Made by a program: the position numbers and the translations under genes. 64,000 nt of DNA from Alteromonas portus (GTDB lineage Bacteria > Pseudomonadota > Gammaproteobacteria > Enterobacterales > Alteromonadaceae), in NCBI RefSeq assembly GCF_005117025.1, contig NZ_SWCO01000005.1, positions 310,001 to 374,000 on the forward strand, in the 5' to 3' direction. Below are positions 38,514 to 47,967 of the stretch, one piece after another; the stretch's first letter is position 1, and each line of letters begins with the position of its first letter. Under the pieces are notes generated by a model. The model was not told where the DNA came from. It saw only the letters and a list, made by a program, of their open reading frames with translations, and searched no databases.

Positions 38514-41228
38514 TTAATTATCCGCTGTCCATGTAGAGCCCGCGCCTACATCAGTAGACTGGATGTAGTAGAGGCCTTTAGCACCCGCTACAGATTGTGC
38601 TCCATTCGGGTCGGTTTCAATTAAACCATTGGTAGCAGTAACAAACTCTGGCACTTCCTTGCCATTGTCTGCTGGGTTTTGGTCGATAGCGCCATCGGTA
38701 TCAAATTCGCCGTTACCATTAAGGTTGCGAATATCTACCCAAGACTCGTCTTCAACATCGCCTGACGCATAGCTATCGGTGAAGCCAAAGTTGTTAGAAA
38801 GTAGGGATTCCTCGTGATTGATAAGGTCACAGTCATACTCGAAGGCGTGGTCACTACTAATTGCTTCAGAATCAAATGCGAGTCCAAGCGTGCTTTCTTT
38901 ACCTTCTTCGTTAAAGCCATTTGCAATAGCATTAGCATCGAAGTCGATTACAAAGAAGTTTTTGGTAAGACCATAAAGAATTGGCGCGTTATCTGCGGTT
39001 AACTCATCGCAATCACCCACTGGTGCTCTACTGCCAATCTCGGTACTGAATACGATAGGTTGTAGTGAGTTCAGTACTGTATTGTTAGTAACGGTTAGCG
39101 TTAGGTCACCGCTGCCGTCTAGCACAGCTTGATTACCTGCGTTAGGTACACCGCCGTCTGCTTGCGAAAATGGGTTAGCAGTAAACACTAAGCCGCCAGC
39201 TTCTTTATTTCCTGAACGAATACCTGCAATGTAGTTATTGGTTACCGTATGACCGAGAGGTGTCATCAATACACCACTTGGGCGGTCGTCTGAACCAGAA
39301 ATATCGGTGGTTCTAATAATGATGTTGTCAGCAACGGTGTTAAACCCACCATCTTCTAAAGAAATACCACCATTAGCATCAATGATAGTGTTGCCCTGAA
39401 TGGTCGCGCCTGAAGTTTGCACGCGCATTAGGCGACGGCCTGAAGTGAAGTTATCAATACGGTTGTACTGAACAACGAAGTTTGCGTCGTCTGCCGCATC
39501 TGAACCCGTGGTACTACCAACGTTAAGCAGTAACAGACTTGATTGGTTGAAGTTCGGGTTAACTGCGTCCTCAAACAAGTTGTACTGGATAGTATGATTT
39601 AGGCCCGATGAAGAAAGCTTGATCACTGAACCTTTAACCGCGTTGTTTCTATTGCGGAAGGTATTACGCTCAATCATTGCGCCTTCACCATTAATTACCA
39701 GCCAATGGTGGGTTTCTTCATTCAAGGTGGTTTGGTCACCATCCATTGTGTTTTCAGCAAATGTGAAGTTATTGCCTTCCGAATAAATAACTGCAGCGGC
39801 TTCGCTTTCACAGTAAGAATCTAATGCCGTATCAATGTTTTCAAAACGCATGCCTTTTATCGCAGCACCGTCTACCGTGCTTGCAATATTCACACATGCT
39901 TCACCAGAAATAACCGGGGTTTCGCCTTCCACTGCAGTCATGGTTACAGCACTGGTTAACAAAATTGGTGCTAGGTCAGCATAAACGTTGGTGTTTAGAC
40001 CTAAGACATCGCCGTCGGCAAGGCCGCTATTAAGTGCACTTTCAAGACCGGCTTTATCGTTAACCACAGTAGTATAAACAATGGTATCAACAGCATCTGT
40101 TGCTGAACCTTCAAAACCGTCATTATCGGTGTAAGAGGCTTCCACCGAAATAATCGCGCCAGCGTTCGCACTCGGCGTGTAAGTGCTGCTGTTACTATCA
40201 GCAATGGCTACGCCATCAGCAAACCACGTGTATTCTACGTTTGCTTCGTCAAACCCGTTGTTGTCTGTCAGTGTTGCCGTTAAAACACCGTCTACCAAGT
40301 ATGGAACTGTTCCCGTTATTTCAATTGAGCCAGCCTCGTCAACAGCTTGCTCATTAACAGGAATGGTAGGTTCTGAGGTAATAACTTCTTCAAAACCGTT
40401 ATCATCAGTATAAGAGGCTTCTACCGTAATGACCTGGCCTACAAGGCTTGCTTCGACAAGGTAGCTACTTTGCGTCGCACCATCGATTGCTACGTCATCG
40501 CCAAACCATTGGTATGCAATGTCACCAGTAGCACCATCTTCATCACTAATTTCGGAAGTCAGTATATTGCCTACCGTGGGTGTACCAACAATCGTAACTT
40601 CACCTTCTGAGTTTACGCGGCCTACCGGATCTGTGGGTGCGGACACTGGCGCTTCATCGAAACCACGGTCATCGGTGAATGTTGCTGATACGGTAATAAC
40701 CTTACCAAACTCATTTTCTGTAAGAGTAAGTGTTGATGTCACTTCATTTTCAATAGCGACATCATCTGCAAACCATGTGTAGACAATACTTTCAGGTTGA
40801 ACACCATTGTCATCTGACACCACAGCAGTAAGCATACCGCCAACTACAACGTCACCAGAAATAGCGATAGTTGAGTCAAAGGCAATTGCCATTACATCGC
40901 TTGTCGGTTCGCTCACGTGAGACTCATTAATACCACCATCGTCAGTATAAGAACCTTGCACTGTAATAGCTGCGCCAATTTGATCGTCAGTTAGCGTAAA
41001 GCTTTCTCCGCTTGCATCCGCAATGAGCTGGTTATCCGCGTACCAAAAATAGCTCACTGTTGAAGAGATGCCGTCTGGATCGCTAACTGACGCCGTTAAC
41101 GTTTCACCAGAAGTTGGCGTACCAGATAGTGTGATGCTGCCTAAAGTATTCGGGTTGTTATCAGAATCTACATCACATCCCGTAATGGCTGCGGCTATGG
41201 CGCAAAGTGCAAATGCTTTAATCTTCAT
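38514..41228 (-). CDS. Ig-repeat lipoprotein with PL6-like (chondroitinase B-type) beta-helix
   Basis: A 904-residue lipoprotein (ALCAIAAAITGCDVD, lipid on Cys 18). Four Ig-like repeats of about 90 residues (roughly 28-115, 116-205, 206-296, 297-385) each have a YxW(F/Y) core and a VxxxYTDD strand. Residues from about 388 form a right-handed parallel beta-helix with the PL6 order of NxFxN turns (MIERNTFRNRN, IQYNLFEDA, VQYNRIDNF, IQGNTIIDANGG). Where chondroitinase B has Lys250 and Arg271, an ungapped alignment on the NT motif gives Gln604 and Glu625. It may therefore bind rather than cleave a uronate glycan. It is followed by the TonB receptor. Confidence 0.78.
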   Translation of the reverse strand: MKIKAFALCAIAAAITGCDVDSDNNPNTLGSITLSGTPTSGETLTASVSDPDGISSTVSYFWYADNQLIADASGESFTLTDDQIGAAITVQGSYTDDGGINESHVSEPTSDVMAIAFDSTIAISGDVVVGGMLTAVVSDDNGVQPESIVYTWFADDVAIENEVTSTLTLTENEFGKVITVSATFTDDRGFDEAPVSAPTDPVGRVNSEGEVTIVGTPTVGNILTSEISDEDGATGDIAYQWFGDDVAIDGATQSSYLVEASLVGQVITVEASYTDDNGFEEVITSEPTIPVNEQAVDEAGSIEITGTVPYLVDGVLTATLTDNNGFDEANVEYTWFADGVAIADSNSSTYTPSANAGAIISVEASYTDNDGFEGSATDAVDTIVYTTVVNDKAGLESALNSGLADGDVLGLNTNVYADLAPILLTSAVTMTAVEGETPVISGEACVNIASTVDGAAIKGMRFENIDTALDSYCESEAAAVIYSEGNNFTFAENTMDGDQTTLNEETHHWLVINGEGAMIERNTFRNRNNAVKGSVIKLSSSGLNHTIQYNLFEDAVNPNFNQSSLLLLNVGSTTGSDAADDANFVVQYNRIDNFTSGRRLMRVQTSGATIQGNTIIDANGGISLEDGGFNTVADNIIIRTTDISGSDDRPSGVLMTPLGHTVTNNYIAGIRSGNKEAGGLVFTANPFSQADGGVPNAGNQAVLDGSGDLTLTVTNNTVLNSLQPIVFSTEIGSRAPVGDCDELTADNAPILYGLTKNFFVIDFDANAIANGFNEEGKESTLGLAFDSEAISSDHAFEYDCDLINHEESLLSNNFGFTDSYASGDVEDESWVDIRNLNGNGEFDTDGAIDQNPADNGKEVPEFVTATNGLIETDPNGAQSVAGAKGLYYIQSTDVGAGSTWTADN

Positions 41229-41540
41229 GATGGCATCGTGCTCCGAGTTTAATTATAGGGTGGTAAAGTTATTATTTTGTTTTGGTGTTACCAATATGTG
41301 TATTTGTTTTTACCAAATTGGTAATAAGGCTAATAAAAACACAATTTATTAACATTTGCTAGCAAATTTACTAAATTTCTTAAAAATTAAGATGTTTAAA
41401 ATTAGCCTTTTACAAGCAAGGGGGAAAATTGGTCAGATAGGATGGGGGACGAAGTACTTTTAGTCGTGTGAGTAGAAATGTTTTAGAACTGAGACGATGT
41501 AAGTTTCTATGCAAATTTTGACTAAGCTCCATGCGCAAAA
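41229..41540. promoter_or_regulatory. Promoter region of the PL6-like/TonB operon with FadR-like palindrome
   Basis: AT-rich and non-coding. A perfect palindrome, TTACCAA-A-TTGGTAA, lies at 41310-41324, and a second half-matching copy (TTACCAATATGTGTA) at 41289-41303. Spacing and sequence fit a GntR/FadR-subfamily operator. It lies about 85 bases upstream of the PL6-like start. Confidence 0.6.
41310..41324. promoter_or_regulatory. 15-bp palindrome, GntR/FadR-type operator candidate
   Basis: TTACCAAATTGGTAA has perfect dyad symmetry around the central A. A 12-of-15 relative, TTGCCAATTTGTCAA, is at 43984-43998 upstream of the reductase gene, so one regulator could serve both units. Confidence 0.6.
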
Positions 41541-41575
41541 TGCGCTACCAGAAACCGTGTGGCTCTGGTAGCGCA
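41541..41575 (-). terminator. Terminator of the reductase-MFS operon
   Basis: TGCGCTACCAGA and TCTGGTAGCGCA form a perfect 12-bp stem with an 11-base loop just after the MFS stop; on the minus strand TTTTGCGCAT follows. Confidence 0.75.
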
Positions 41576-41583
41576 GCAGTCTG

Positions 41584-42897
41584 CTATTGCTTAGGCTTAA
41601 GCATTTCTATTTTTGGAATAAGAAGCCAGATGGCTGCAATTGCAATAATCGCTAGCGATGCACCAATGACAAACGCTGGCGTATAATTACCATCGGCGGT
41701 AAGCCATGGCACTAAAGAGGTTAAACCTACAGCCCCTAGTTTCGCTGCCATACCTGAAAAACCTGATAGCGTGCCCACCGCTTTTTTGCCAAACAAATCA
41801 CTGGGAAGGGTTTGTACATTGCCTATCGCTGTTTGGAAACCAAATAAGATGACAGCCATGATAAGTACCGCAACTGTAGGCGCTCCAGGGTTCGACATGG
41901 CAATAAGTGCAGGTAGCATAATTAAGCAACCCAAGGTGATAACCAGCTTCCTTGTCTTGTCCGTATTCCAGCCTGCTGCAATACGGTTTTGCGCTAGTAA
42001 ACCACCGAACCATGCGCCAAGCATCGCACCCACGTAAGGTACCCAGCCGTATATGCCTATCTCGGTAACGTTCATGCCGTAAACTTCGTTAAGATAAATA
42101 GGGATCCAGAATACAAACAGCCACCAAATAGGGTCGATAGCTGCTGACGCAATAATTACCCCCCAGCTTTGCTTACGAGAAAGAAGCTCACCCGTTGAAG
42201 GGCTGTATTCTTCCGCTTCTTTGGTGTTACCACTTTCATCTTTTTCTTCACTCATGGTGCGCTGACCAGAGAGAATATAGTGCTTCTCTTCTTCAGTTAT
42301 CCACGCGTGCATTGCTGGTGGAGCTTTAACAATAATCACCCAAGGCAATAGCCATAATAAACCAATGGCACCTACAATAATGAATACCGCTTGCCAGCTG
42401 AAATGCAGGGTTAAAAAACCAATAATGGGGAATGCGATAATGCCACCAATAGCTGCACCAGAATTAAATATACCTTGGGCTAGTGCACGTTCTTTGGTAG
42501 GAAACCACTCGGCATTACCCTTGGTCGCACCTGGCCAGTTGCCTGCCTCCGCAATTCCTAAAATTGATCTAAAGATACTGAAGCTCAGCATGCCTTGTGC
42601 AAAGGCATGCGCGATGGTGGCGAGGGACCAAACACCAATAGAGAGAACAAAACCAATTCGCGTTCCAATCCAGTCGAAAATCTTACCGAAAATCGCCTGA
42701 CCAAACGCGTAAGAAAAAACAAACACGATGGAGATATTAGCGTAAATCTGTTTCCTTTCTAACGCTGATTCATCGGGAAACAAGTCTTCTACGATAGCAG
42801 GCCATAATACGCTTAAAGCTTGTCTATCGATGTAATTTATAATTGTTGCGAGAGCAATAAGTGTAATTACCCACCAACGTAGACCTTGAATTTTCAC
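41584..42897 (-). CDS. MFS carrier, ACS family (ExuT/HexT-like)
   Basis: A 437-residue protein with 12 predicted helices. WWVITLIALATIINYIDRQALSVLWP and GIAEAGNWPGATKGNAEWFPTKERALAQGIFNSGAAIGG (in parts) match the anion:cation symporter family, whose members carry hexuronates and glucarate. Start GTG 42897, with AGAGAAG upstream. It follows the reductase gene by 51 bases, and with it probably imports a uronic acid released from an external polysaccharide such as alginate. Substrate assignment is inference. Confidence 0.85.
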   Translation of the reverse strand: MKIQGLRWWVITLIALATIINYIDRQALSVLWPAIVEDLFPDESALERKQIYANISIVFVFSYAFGQAIFGKIFDWIGTRIGFVLSIGVWSLATIAHAFAQGMLSFSIFRSILGIAEAGNWPGATKGNAEWFPTKERALAQGIFNSGAAIGGIIAFPIIGFLTLHFSWQAVFIIVGAIGLLWLLPWVIIVKAPPAMHAWITEEEKHYILSGQRTMSEEKDESGNTKEAEEYSPSTGELLSRKQSWGVIIASAAIDPIWWLFVFWIPIYLNEVYGMNVTEIGIYGWVPYVGAMLGAWFGGLLAQNRIAAGWNTDKTRKLVITLGCLIMLPALIAMSNPGAPTVAVLIMAVILFGFQTAIGNVQTLPSDLFGKKAVGTLSGFSGMAAKLGAVGLTSLVPWLTADGNYTPAFVIGASLAIIAIAAIWLLIPKIEMLKPKQ

Positions 42898-42948
42898 GGC
42901 ATCACTTCTCTTTTAGGTTGTGTATAGTTTCGCCAGAGCGTTCGTTTA

Positions 42949-43827
42949 TTACTTATTTAATTTCACGAAATAGTCGTAAATTTCAGGAACGTTGCCGTTA
43001 CCCAAACCCGCGTCCAAAGCAGCTTGCAAATTAGCTGATGAACCTTCAGCAATTTTTGACTCAGTACCTAGGTCTTCTACCATTTTCAAAAAATAGCCTA
43101 AGTCTTTATTAGCGTTAGCGATAGAAAAGCCTAGGTCGCTATTATTGTCGACTGCATAGTTTTTGCAGAATTGCATAAATGGTGAGTTAGACGGACCTGC
43201 CGACATGATGTCGAAAAGTTGTTGGCGATCAACGCCGGCGCGCTCTGCTACCGCAAACGCTTGTGACATTGCACAAACCGTGGTCATACCCATAAAGTTA
43301 TTAATCAGTTTGGTGGTGTGACCTGCGCCAAGCTGACCAAGATAGAAGACATTCTCACCTTGTTCATCAAGAACAGGTTTAACTTTTTCAAATGTTTCTT
43401 TGTCGCCAGAGGCCATGATATTAAGTAGGCCATCTTTCGCATGAGCTGGCGTACGACCTAGTGGTGCATCTATCATGCCTACACCCTTGGCTGCCAGGTC
43501 AGCGCCAATCTTTCTTGTTGAAGAAGGGATAGAGGTACCAAAATCAATAACTACAGCACCTTCTTTAAGTCCGGCCATAATACCGTCATCCGCGTACATC
43601 ACAGATTCAACGATGTTTGATGTGGTTAAGCACAACATTACGATGTCTGAGCTTTCAGCCAACTCTTTGCCAGTGGTAGCGACCTTTGCTCCACGCTCGG
43701 TGCATTTTGCAACAGCTTCTGGATTTAAATCCATAACCGTAGTTGGAAAGCCTTTATTTAAAAGGTTTTCAACCATGTTGCCGCCCATTAGACCAAGCCC
43801 GATGAAACCAATTGATGGTTTAGACAT
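42949..43827 (-). CDS. HIBADH-family NAD(P)-dependent reductase, possible DEH reductase
   Basis: A 292-residue beta-hydroxyacid dehydrogenase. The Rossmann motif GFIGLGLMGGNMVENL lies at about residues 6-21 and the catalytic Lys in GAGHTTKLINNFMG. Typical relatives are 3-hydroxyisobutyrate dehydrogenase and tartronate semialdehyde reductase. As I recall, an enzyme of this family reduces 4-deoxy-erythro-hexoseulose uronate in Vibrio alginate loci. The neighbours (uronate-type MFS, PL6-like protein, TonB receptor) favour that. It is the first gene of the operon, AGGA before the ATG. Confidence 0.8.
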   Translation of the reverse strand: MSKPSIGFIGLGLMGGNMVENLLNKGFPTTVMDLNPEAVAKCTERGAKVATTGKELAESSDIVMLCLTTSNIVESVMYADDGIMAGLKEGAVVIDFGTSIPSSTRKIGADLAAKGVGMIDAPLGRTPAHAKDGLLNIMASGDKETFEKVKPVLDEQGENVFYLGQLGAGHTTKLINNFMGMTTVCAMSQAFAVAERAGVDRQQLFDIMSAGPSNSPFMQFCKNYAVDNNSDLGFSIANANKDLGYFLKMVEDLGTESKIAEGSSANLQAALDAGLGNGNVPEIYDYFVKLNK

Positions 43828-44456
43828 TATCTTTTCCTCATAAGTAAATTTTCGAAGGTTAGATACAACCTTGTCACCATTGGTATCACCTAGTCTTTAA
43901 CTGAATTACTGCCGAACAATCAGTGTTTCGTAATCTAGTGACTATTGTTATTACCAATTTCATATTTTAACCCTATTTCTATCTTGCCAATTTGTCAACC
44001 AATATCGAGGCTGAGGTCACCATTTTGTAAATGAAATGTAGAGGGATAATTTAAGATATTCTTTCTTAGTTTTTTGTTTAGTCAGTATTTTTGTTGTAAG
44101 TACTTGAAATTTATTTCTTTAATTGTTTTTGTTGGCGTGGGTTAGACTGGCGCAATTATGTCTTAAACCTATTTCATTTTAGTAAATGACTTTTATGGTA
44201 CCAATCTCCTAGATGATGTTTTATTGGTCAAGTCAATTTAGGTCGAACGCATACTTGGCTGGCAAAGGTGACTTCGTTACATGCATCATAGTTACACCGC
44301 TGGAGGATTAAGGTAAGCTATAGCTCATCAAACGCGGTCGTATCTTCAATGAGAAATACGGCTAGGCTTAATTGCACTGGCACCATTGCGTCAAGGACAC
44401 AAAGTGATGCAATGCTTCTGTAAGCCAGAGGTGTTAACAAATAGTAGAGAACGCTT
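43828..44456. promoter_or_regulatory. Long divergent region with operator-like sites
   Basis: No gene seen in 629 bases. On the reductase side are TTGCCAATTTGTCAA (43984-43998), TTACCAATTT (43951-43960) and ACCATTGGT near 43878, all related to the palindrome at 41310-41324. The right part holds the promoter of the ketosynthase gene, which I cannot fix. Its spacing includes no clear sigma-54 site. Confidence 0.5.
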
Positions 44457-45581
44457 ATGTCTCAACAAGTAGTGATTAGTGGTGTGGGTGTATGGCACCC
44501 AGATGACAGTATTACCAACGAAGAATTGGTAGAGAGTTACAACGCTTATGCCGATGCGTTTAACGAAGAAAATAAAGCGCAAATCGAATCAGGTGATGTT
44601 TCTGCAATGCCTTACTCAAGTGCAGAATTTATCGAAAAAGCGTCTGGAATAAAAAGCCGGTACATTTATAAAAAAGAGGGTGCGCTAGATATCTCTCGAA
44701 TGAAGCCAAAAATTGCGCCACGAGCAGATGACGAGCTTTCACACCAAGCTGAAATTGCGGTCGAAGCCGCTAAACTTGCACTTGCGTCAGCCAATGTAAG
44801 CGCTTCAGAGATTGATGCTGTCATAGTGTCTTGTGCCTATACTCAACGTGCATATCCAGCTATTGCTATCGAAGTACAAGAAGCGCTAAATATTGAAGGT
44901 TTCGGTTTTGATATGTTGGTAGCATGCTCAGCAGCTACGTTCGGTATGCACCGCGCGTATGAAATGCTTTGCGCTAAAAATGCCACTCGCGTACTGGTAA
45001 TAAATCCAGAGTTAGTTTCGCCACAAATTAACTACGCAGACCGCGATAGCCATTTTATTTTCGGCGACGTAGCAACGGCAACCGTTTTAGAGCTTGCTGA
45101 AACAGCGAAGAGCGAACACGTTTACGATGTACTAAGTACTAAAGCGCTGACGAAATTCTCGAACAATATCCGTTCAAACTTTGGCTATATGACGCGCGCT
45201 GAAGATGTTGACCCGTATGGACCTGATAAGCTCTTTCATCAAGCTGGGCGCAAGGTTTTTAAAGAGGTATGCCCTTTAGCAGCAGCCCATATCGAAGCGC
45301 ATTTAGCAAGCCACGACATTACGCCATCCGGTGTTAAGCGTTGGTGGCTGCATCAGGCAAATATCAACATGAATACTTTAATTTGCAAACGCCTGTTAGG
45401 GCGCGATGCAGATCGCACGGAAGCACCAATTGTATTGGACGAATACGCTAACACTGCCTCAGCGGGTTCCGTGATTGCTTTTGGTTTAAATCATGAAGAC
45501 CTTGTTGCCGGAGATGTAGGCGTTCTTTGTTCGTTCGGTGCGGGATATTCGATTGGCTCGTTAGTCATACGTAAACGATAA
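44457..45581 (+). CDS. FabH-like 3-oxoacyl-ACP synthase III family protein
   Basis: A 374-residue thiolase-fold enzyme. The nucleophile Cys157 is in MLVACSAATFGMHRAYE, the histidine in RWWLHQANINMN and the asparagine in LDEYANTASAGSV, so the Cys-His-Asn triad of FabH is intact. It is about 55 residues longer than E. coli FabH (317), with an insert after residue 25 (SYNAYADAFNEENKAQIESG). Such long forms occur in marine gammaproteobacteria; the acyl substrate is unknown. It is alone, followed by a 109-bp inverted-repeat element and prsK. Confidence 0.88.
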   Translation: MSQQVVISGVGVWHPDDSITNEELVESYNAYADAFNEENKAQIESGDVSAMPYSSAEFIEKASGIKSRYIYKKEGALDISRMKPKIAPRADDELSHQAEIAVEAAKLALASANVSASEIDAVIVSCAYTQRAYPAIAIEVQEALNIEGFGFDMLVACSAATFGMHRAYEMLCAKNATRVLVINPELVSPQINYADRDSHFIFGDVATATVLELAETAKSEHVYDVLSTKALTKFSNNIRSNFGYMTRAEDVDPYGPDKLFHQAGRKVFKEVCPLAAAHIEAHLASHDITPSGVKRWWLHQANINMNTLICKRLLGRDADRTEAPIVLDEYANTASAGSVIAFGLNHEDLVAGDVGVLCSFGAGYSIGSLVIRKR

Positions 45582-45615
45582 ACCTCGACGCGCAGGTTTT
45601 CCAAAATTATGTATG

Positions 45616-45724
45616 GAGCACAGGTTCTTATTGTTGATTAACACACTTACTTTGCTTTGCTAGGCTTCCACCTAAGTTGATAGCGCAAAAAAGGTCAAGG
45701 TCGTCATTGTAAGAACCCGTGCTC
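45616..45724. mobile_element. MITE-like 109-bp inverted-repeat element
   Basis: GAGCACAGGTTCTTA at the left and TAAGAACCCGTGCTC at the right are inverted copies with 14 of 15 matches. The interior has no reading frame. It lies between the ketosynthase gene and prsK. Confidence 0.5.
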
Positions 45725-45839
45725 TGTTTAGAGCTTCGCAGCATTAAGAAGGACAGTGTAAAAACGGTAGTGTTCGTGCAGCGCGTTGTAAACGTTTAGG
45801 TTAGCGTCTCCTAAATAATAATAAAGGTGAGATAAAAGG

Positions 45840-47885
45840 ATGATTTCAGATCTAGGCTATGGGTTAAACAGCCTGGCACACTTAGCCCTCTTATTGTTGT
45901 TGCTAACCGTCAGAAAGCCCGGAGTAGCGAAACACTTACTGGTGTTAGCTACAGCCGCTACATTGTTATGGTCGACAAGCTTAATCACCTCGTTCTTTGG
46001 CCCCATTTCTCTTCGCTGGCTACTTAGCGTTGACGTAGTAAAGCAGCTAGCTTGGCTGCTGTTTTTGGCCGCTTGTATTCAAACAAACTTCAGTAATATT
46101 GCCGCAGTATTAAAGCGCCCGATAACCCTTATCATTGTTGCTCCTGCACTTATTGCACTATTCACCCCTTACTTACTGGCAATAAACCCAGCGTGGAGTT
46201 TTCTTGTTCTCATTGTACTTTCTTTGGAAGTACTTGTGCTTCTAGAGGTTGTCTATCGTCAGGCAGGAAGAGAGCAGTGGGCATTTAAACCGCTTATTAT
46301 CTATTTGGGTGCCACAAACCTATTTGAATTTGTAACCTACGCGAACGCTACTATGGTCAACCAGGTGGAGATAGGTTACATCGCAGCTCGGGGGTATATC
46401 TACTTCTTGCTAATGCCTTTACTGGTGATATCGATTCGACGTATTCATCACTGGGGCATTGATATATTCATTTCCCGTGATGTAGTTTTGCACAGCTCGC
46501 TCTTATTAGTAGCAGGTGGCTACCTTTTTGTAATGGCCGTTGTAGGTTATGCCATAAACTATATGGGCGGAAACTGGGGCGCTACCGTGCAAATTATCCT
46601 TGTGATGATGTCATTTGCCCTGTTGGCTACGGTGTTTTTGTCAAACGCTTTTCGTACCAAAATCAAAGTCTTTATCACTAAGCATTTCTTTGCTAACCAA
46701 TTTGATTATCGCGTTGAATGGGTAAAATTAACCCAATGGCTTACTCGCACTGGCGATACTTCTTCCGATGTTTTTCATGCCGGTCTAACGGGTATGCTTA
46801 ACGCGATCCAATATGAATCTGGCAAACTTTTTAAAGTGACGTCAAATGGCTATGAATGTGTAGCAGAAGCTTCACCGATTTCAGAATCGGCCGAGAAGGG
46901 CAGCGATAGTGCTACTTGCACTATTCTAGAGACCCTAGCGCAATATAGCGACAAAAACGGATGGATTATTGATACGGACGCTTATTTAGTTAAACCATTT
47001 GACTACGAAGGGTTAAAATTAGATCGCAATGCCTTAAAAGAGTGGGGATATCAACTTTTTGTCCCCTTCCTTAAAGACGGTGGTTTATGGGGATTTGCCG
47101 TGCTTGCGTCAGGTGATAAAGAAAAGATAAGCCTCAATTGGGAAGTAAAAGATTATCTCACTGCTGTTTCTGAGCAAGTAGGTACCTATATGCAGCACCA
47201 TGAAGCTGCCCAAGTTGTTGCAGAAAATGCACAATTTGCTGCGTTCAATCGCATGTCTGCTTTTGTACTACATGACTTAAAAAATGTGCTTGCCCAAGTT
47301 GACCTTATTCTTGCTAACGCTCAACAACATAAACACAACCCAGAATTTATCGACGACACATTCGAAACTTTAGAGCACACTAAGTCAAGAATGGAAAAAA
47401 TGCTCAAGCAACTAACCGATAAAAAAGCGGTAGAAGAAGGCGTGAACGCCGAGCTTTTGCTATCGGATATTGCGAAAGATGTGGTAAGTAAACGTTGTTC
47501 GGGATTAAGTCCTTTACCCAGAGTACATGTGCTTAAAGAGTCACCTGTGGTGGTAGATAGAGAAAAAGTGGCCAATGTTTTCTATCATTTAATTAGCAAC
47601 GCACAGCAAGCAACGGATGATGATGGTGAAGTAGAAGTGGTTATTACTGCTAATTCCGACAATAATACTCAGCTTATCATGATAGAAGATACCGGTGTAG
47701 GAATGGATAAAACGTTTATTGAAACGCGCTTATTCAAACCTTTCGATACTACAAAGGGGAACGCGGGGATGGGAATTGGTGCCTACGACGCGAAAACCTA
47801 CATCGAGTCTATCGGTGGCAAACTGACAGTGCAAAGTGAACCGGGACGTGGTAGCTGTTTTACACTGTATTTTCCGATAGGATAA
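45840..47885 (+). CDS. prsK: Histidine kinase PrsK of the XrtA/PEP-CTERM type
   Basis: A 681-residue membrane kinase. The N-terminal 300 residues hold about eight helices, the PrsK hallmark; a GAF-like region covers roughly 300-445. The H-box is FVLHDLKNVLAQ with His478, then the ATPase domain has LISNAQQATDDDG, EDTGVGMD and TTKGNAGMGIGAYDAKTYIESIGG (split). PrsK sends phosphate to PrsR. Usually it serves the exosortase XrtA system and exopolysaccharide genes. AAAAGGA precedes the ATG. prsR follows 82 bases later. Confidence 0.9.
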   Translation: MISDLGYGLNSLAHLALLLLLLTVRKPGVAKHLLVLATAATLLWSTSLITSFFGPISLRWLLSVDVVKQLAWLLFLAACIQTNFSNIAAVLKRPITLIIVAPALIALFTPYLLAINPAWSFLVLIVLSLEVLVLLEVVYRQAGREQWAFKPLIIYLGATNLFEFVTYANATMVNQVEIGYIAARGYIYFLLMPLLVISIRRIHHWGIDIFISRDVVLHSSLLLVAGGYLFVMAVVGYAINYMGGNWGATVQIILVMMSFALLATVFLSNAFRTKIKVFITKHFFANQFDYRVEWVKLTQWLTRTGDTSSDVFHAGLTGMLNAIQYESGKLFKVTSNGYECVAEASPISESAEKGSDSATCTILETLAQYSDKNGWIIDTDAYLVKPFDYEGLKLDRNALKEWGYQLFVPFLKDGGLWGFAVLASGDKEKISLNWEVKDYLTAVSEQVGTYMQHHEAAQVVAENAQFAAFNRMSAFVLHDLKNVLAQVDLILANAQQHKHNPEFIDDTFETLEHTKSRMEKMLKQLTDKKAVEEGVNAELLLSDIAKDVVSKRCSGLSPLPRVHVLKESPVVVDREKVANVFYHLISNAQQATDDDGEVEVVITANSDNNTQLIMIEDTGVGMDKTFIETRLFKPFDTTKGNAGMGIGAYDAKTYIESIGGKLTVQSEPGRGSCFTLYFPIG

Positions 47886-47967
47886 TATAGACAATTATAA
47901 AAAGTGGATGACCCAGTTGAAAATCCACACTCCTTGGACGGATGAAGTAGATTAATAGGATGATAAA

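Noticed and set aside
44380..44400. Sigma-54-like TGGCAC followed by TTGC upstream of the FabH-like gene
   Set aside because: The two boxes are only two bases apart, not five, so it cannot be a -24/-12 promoter.
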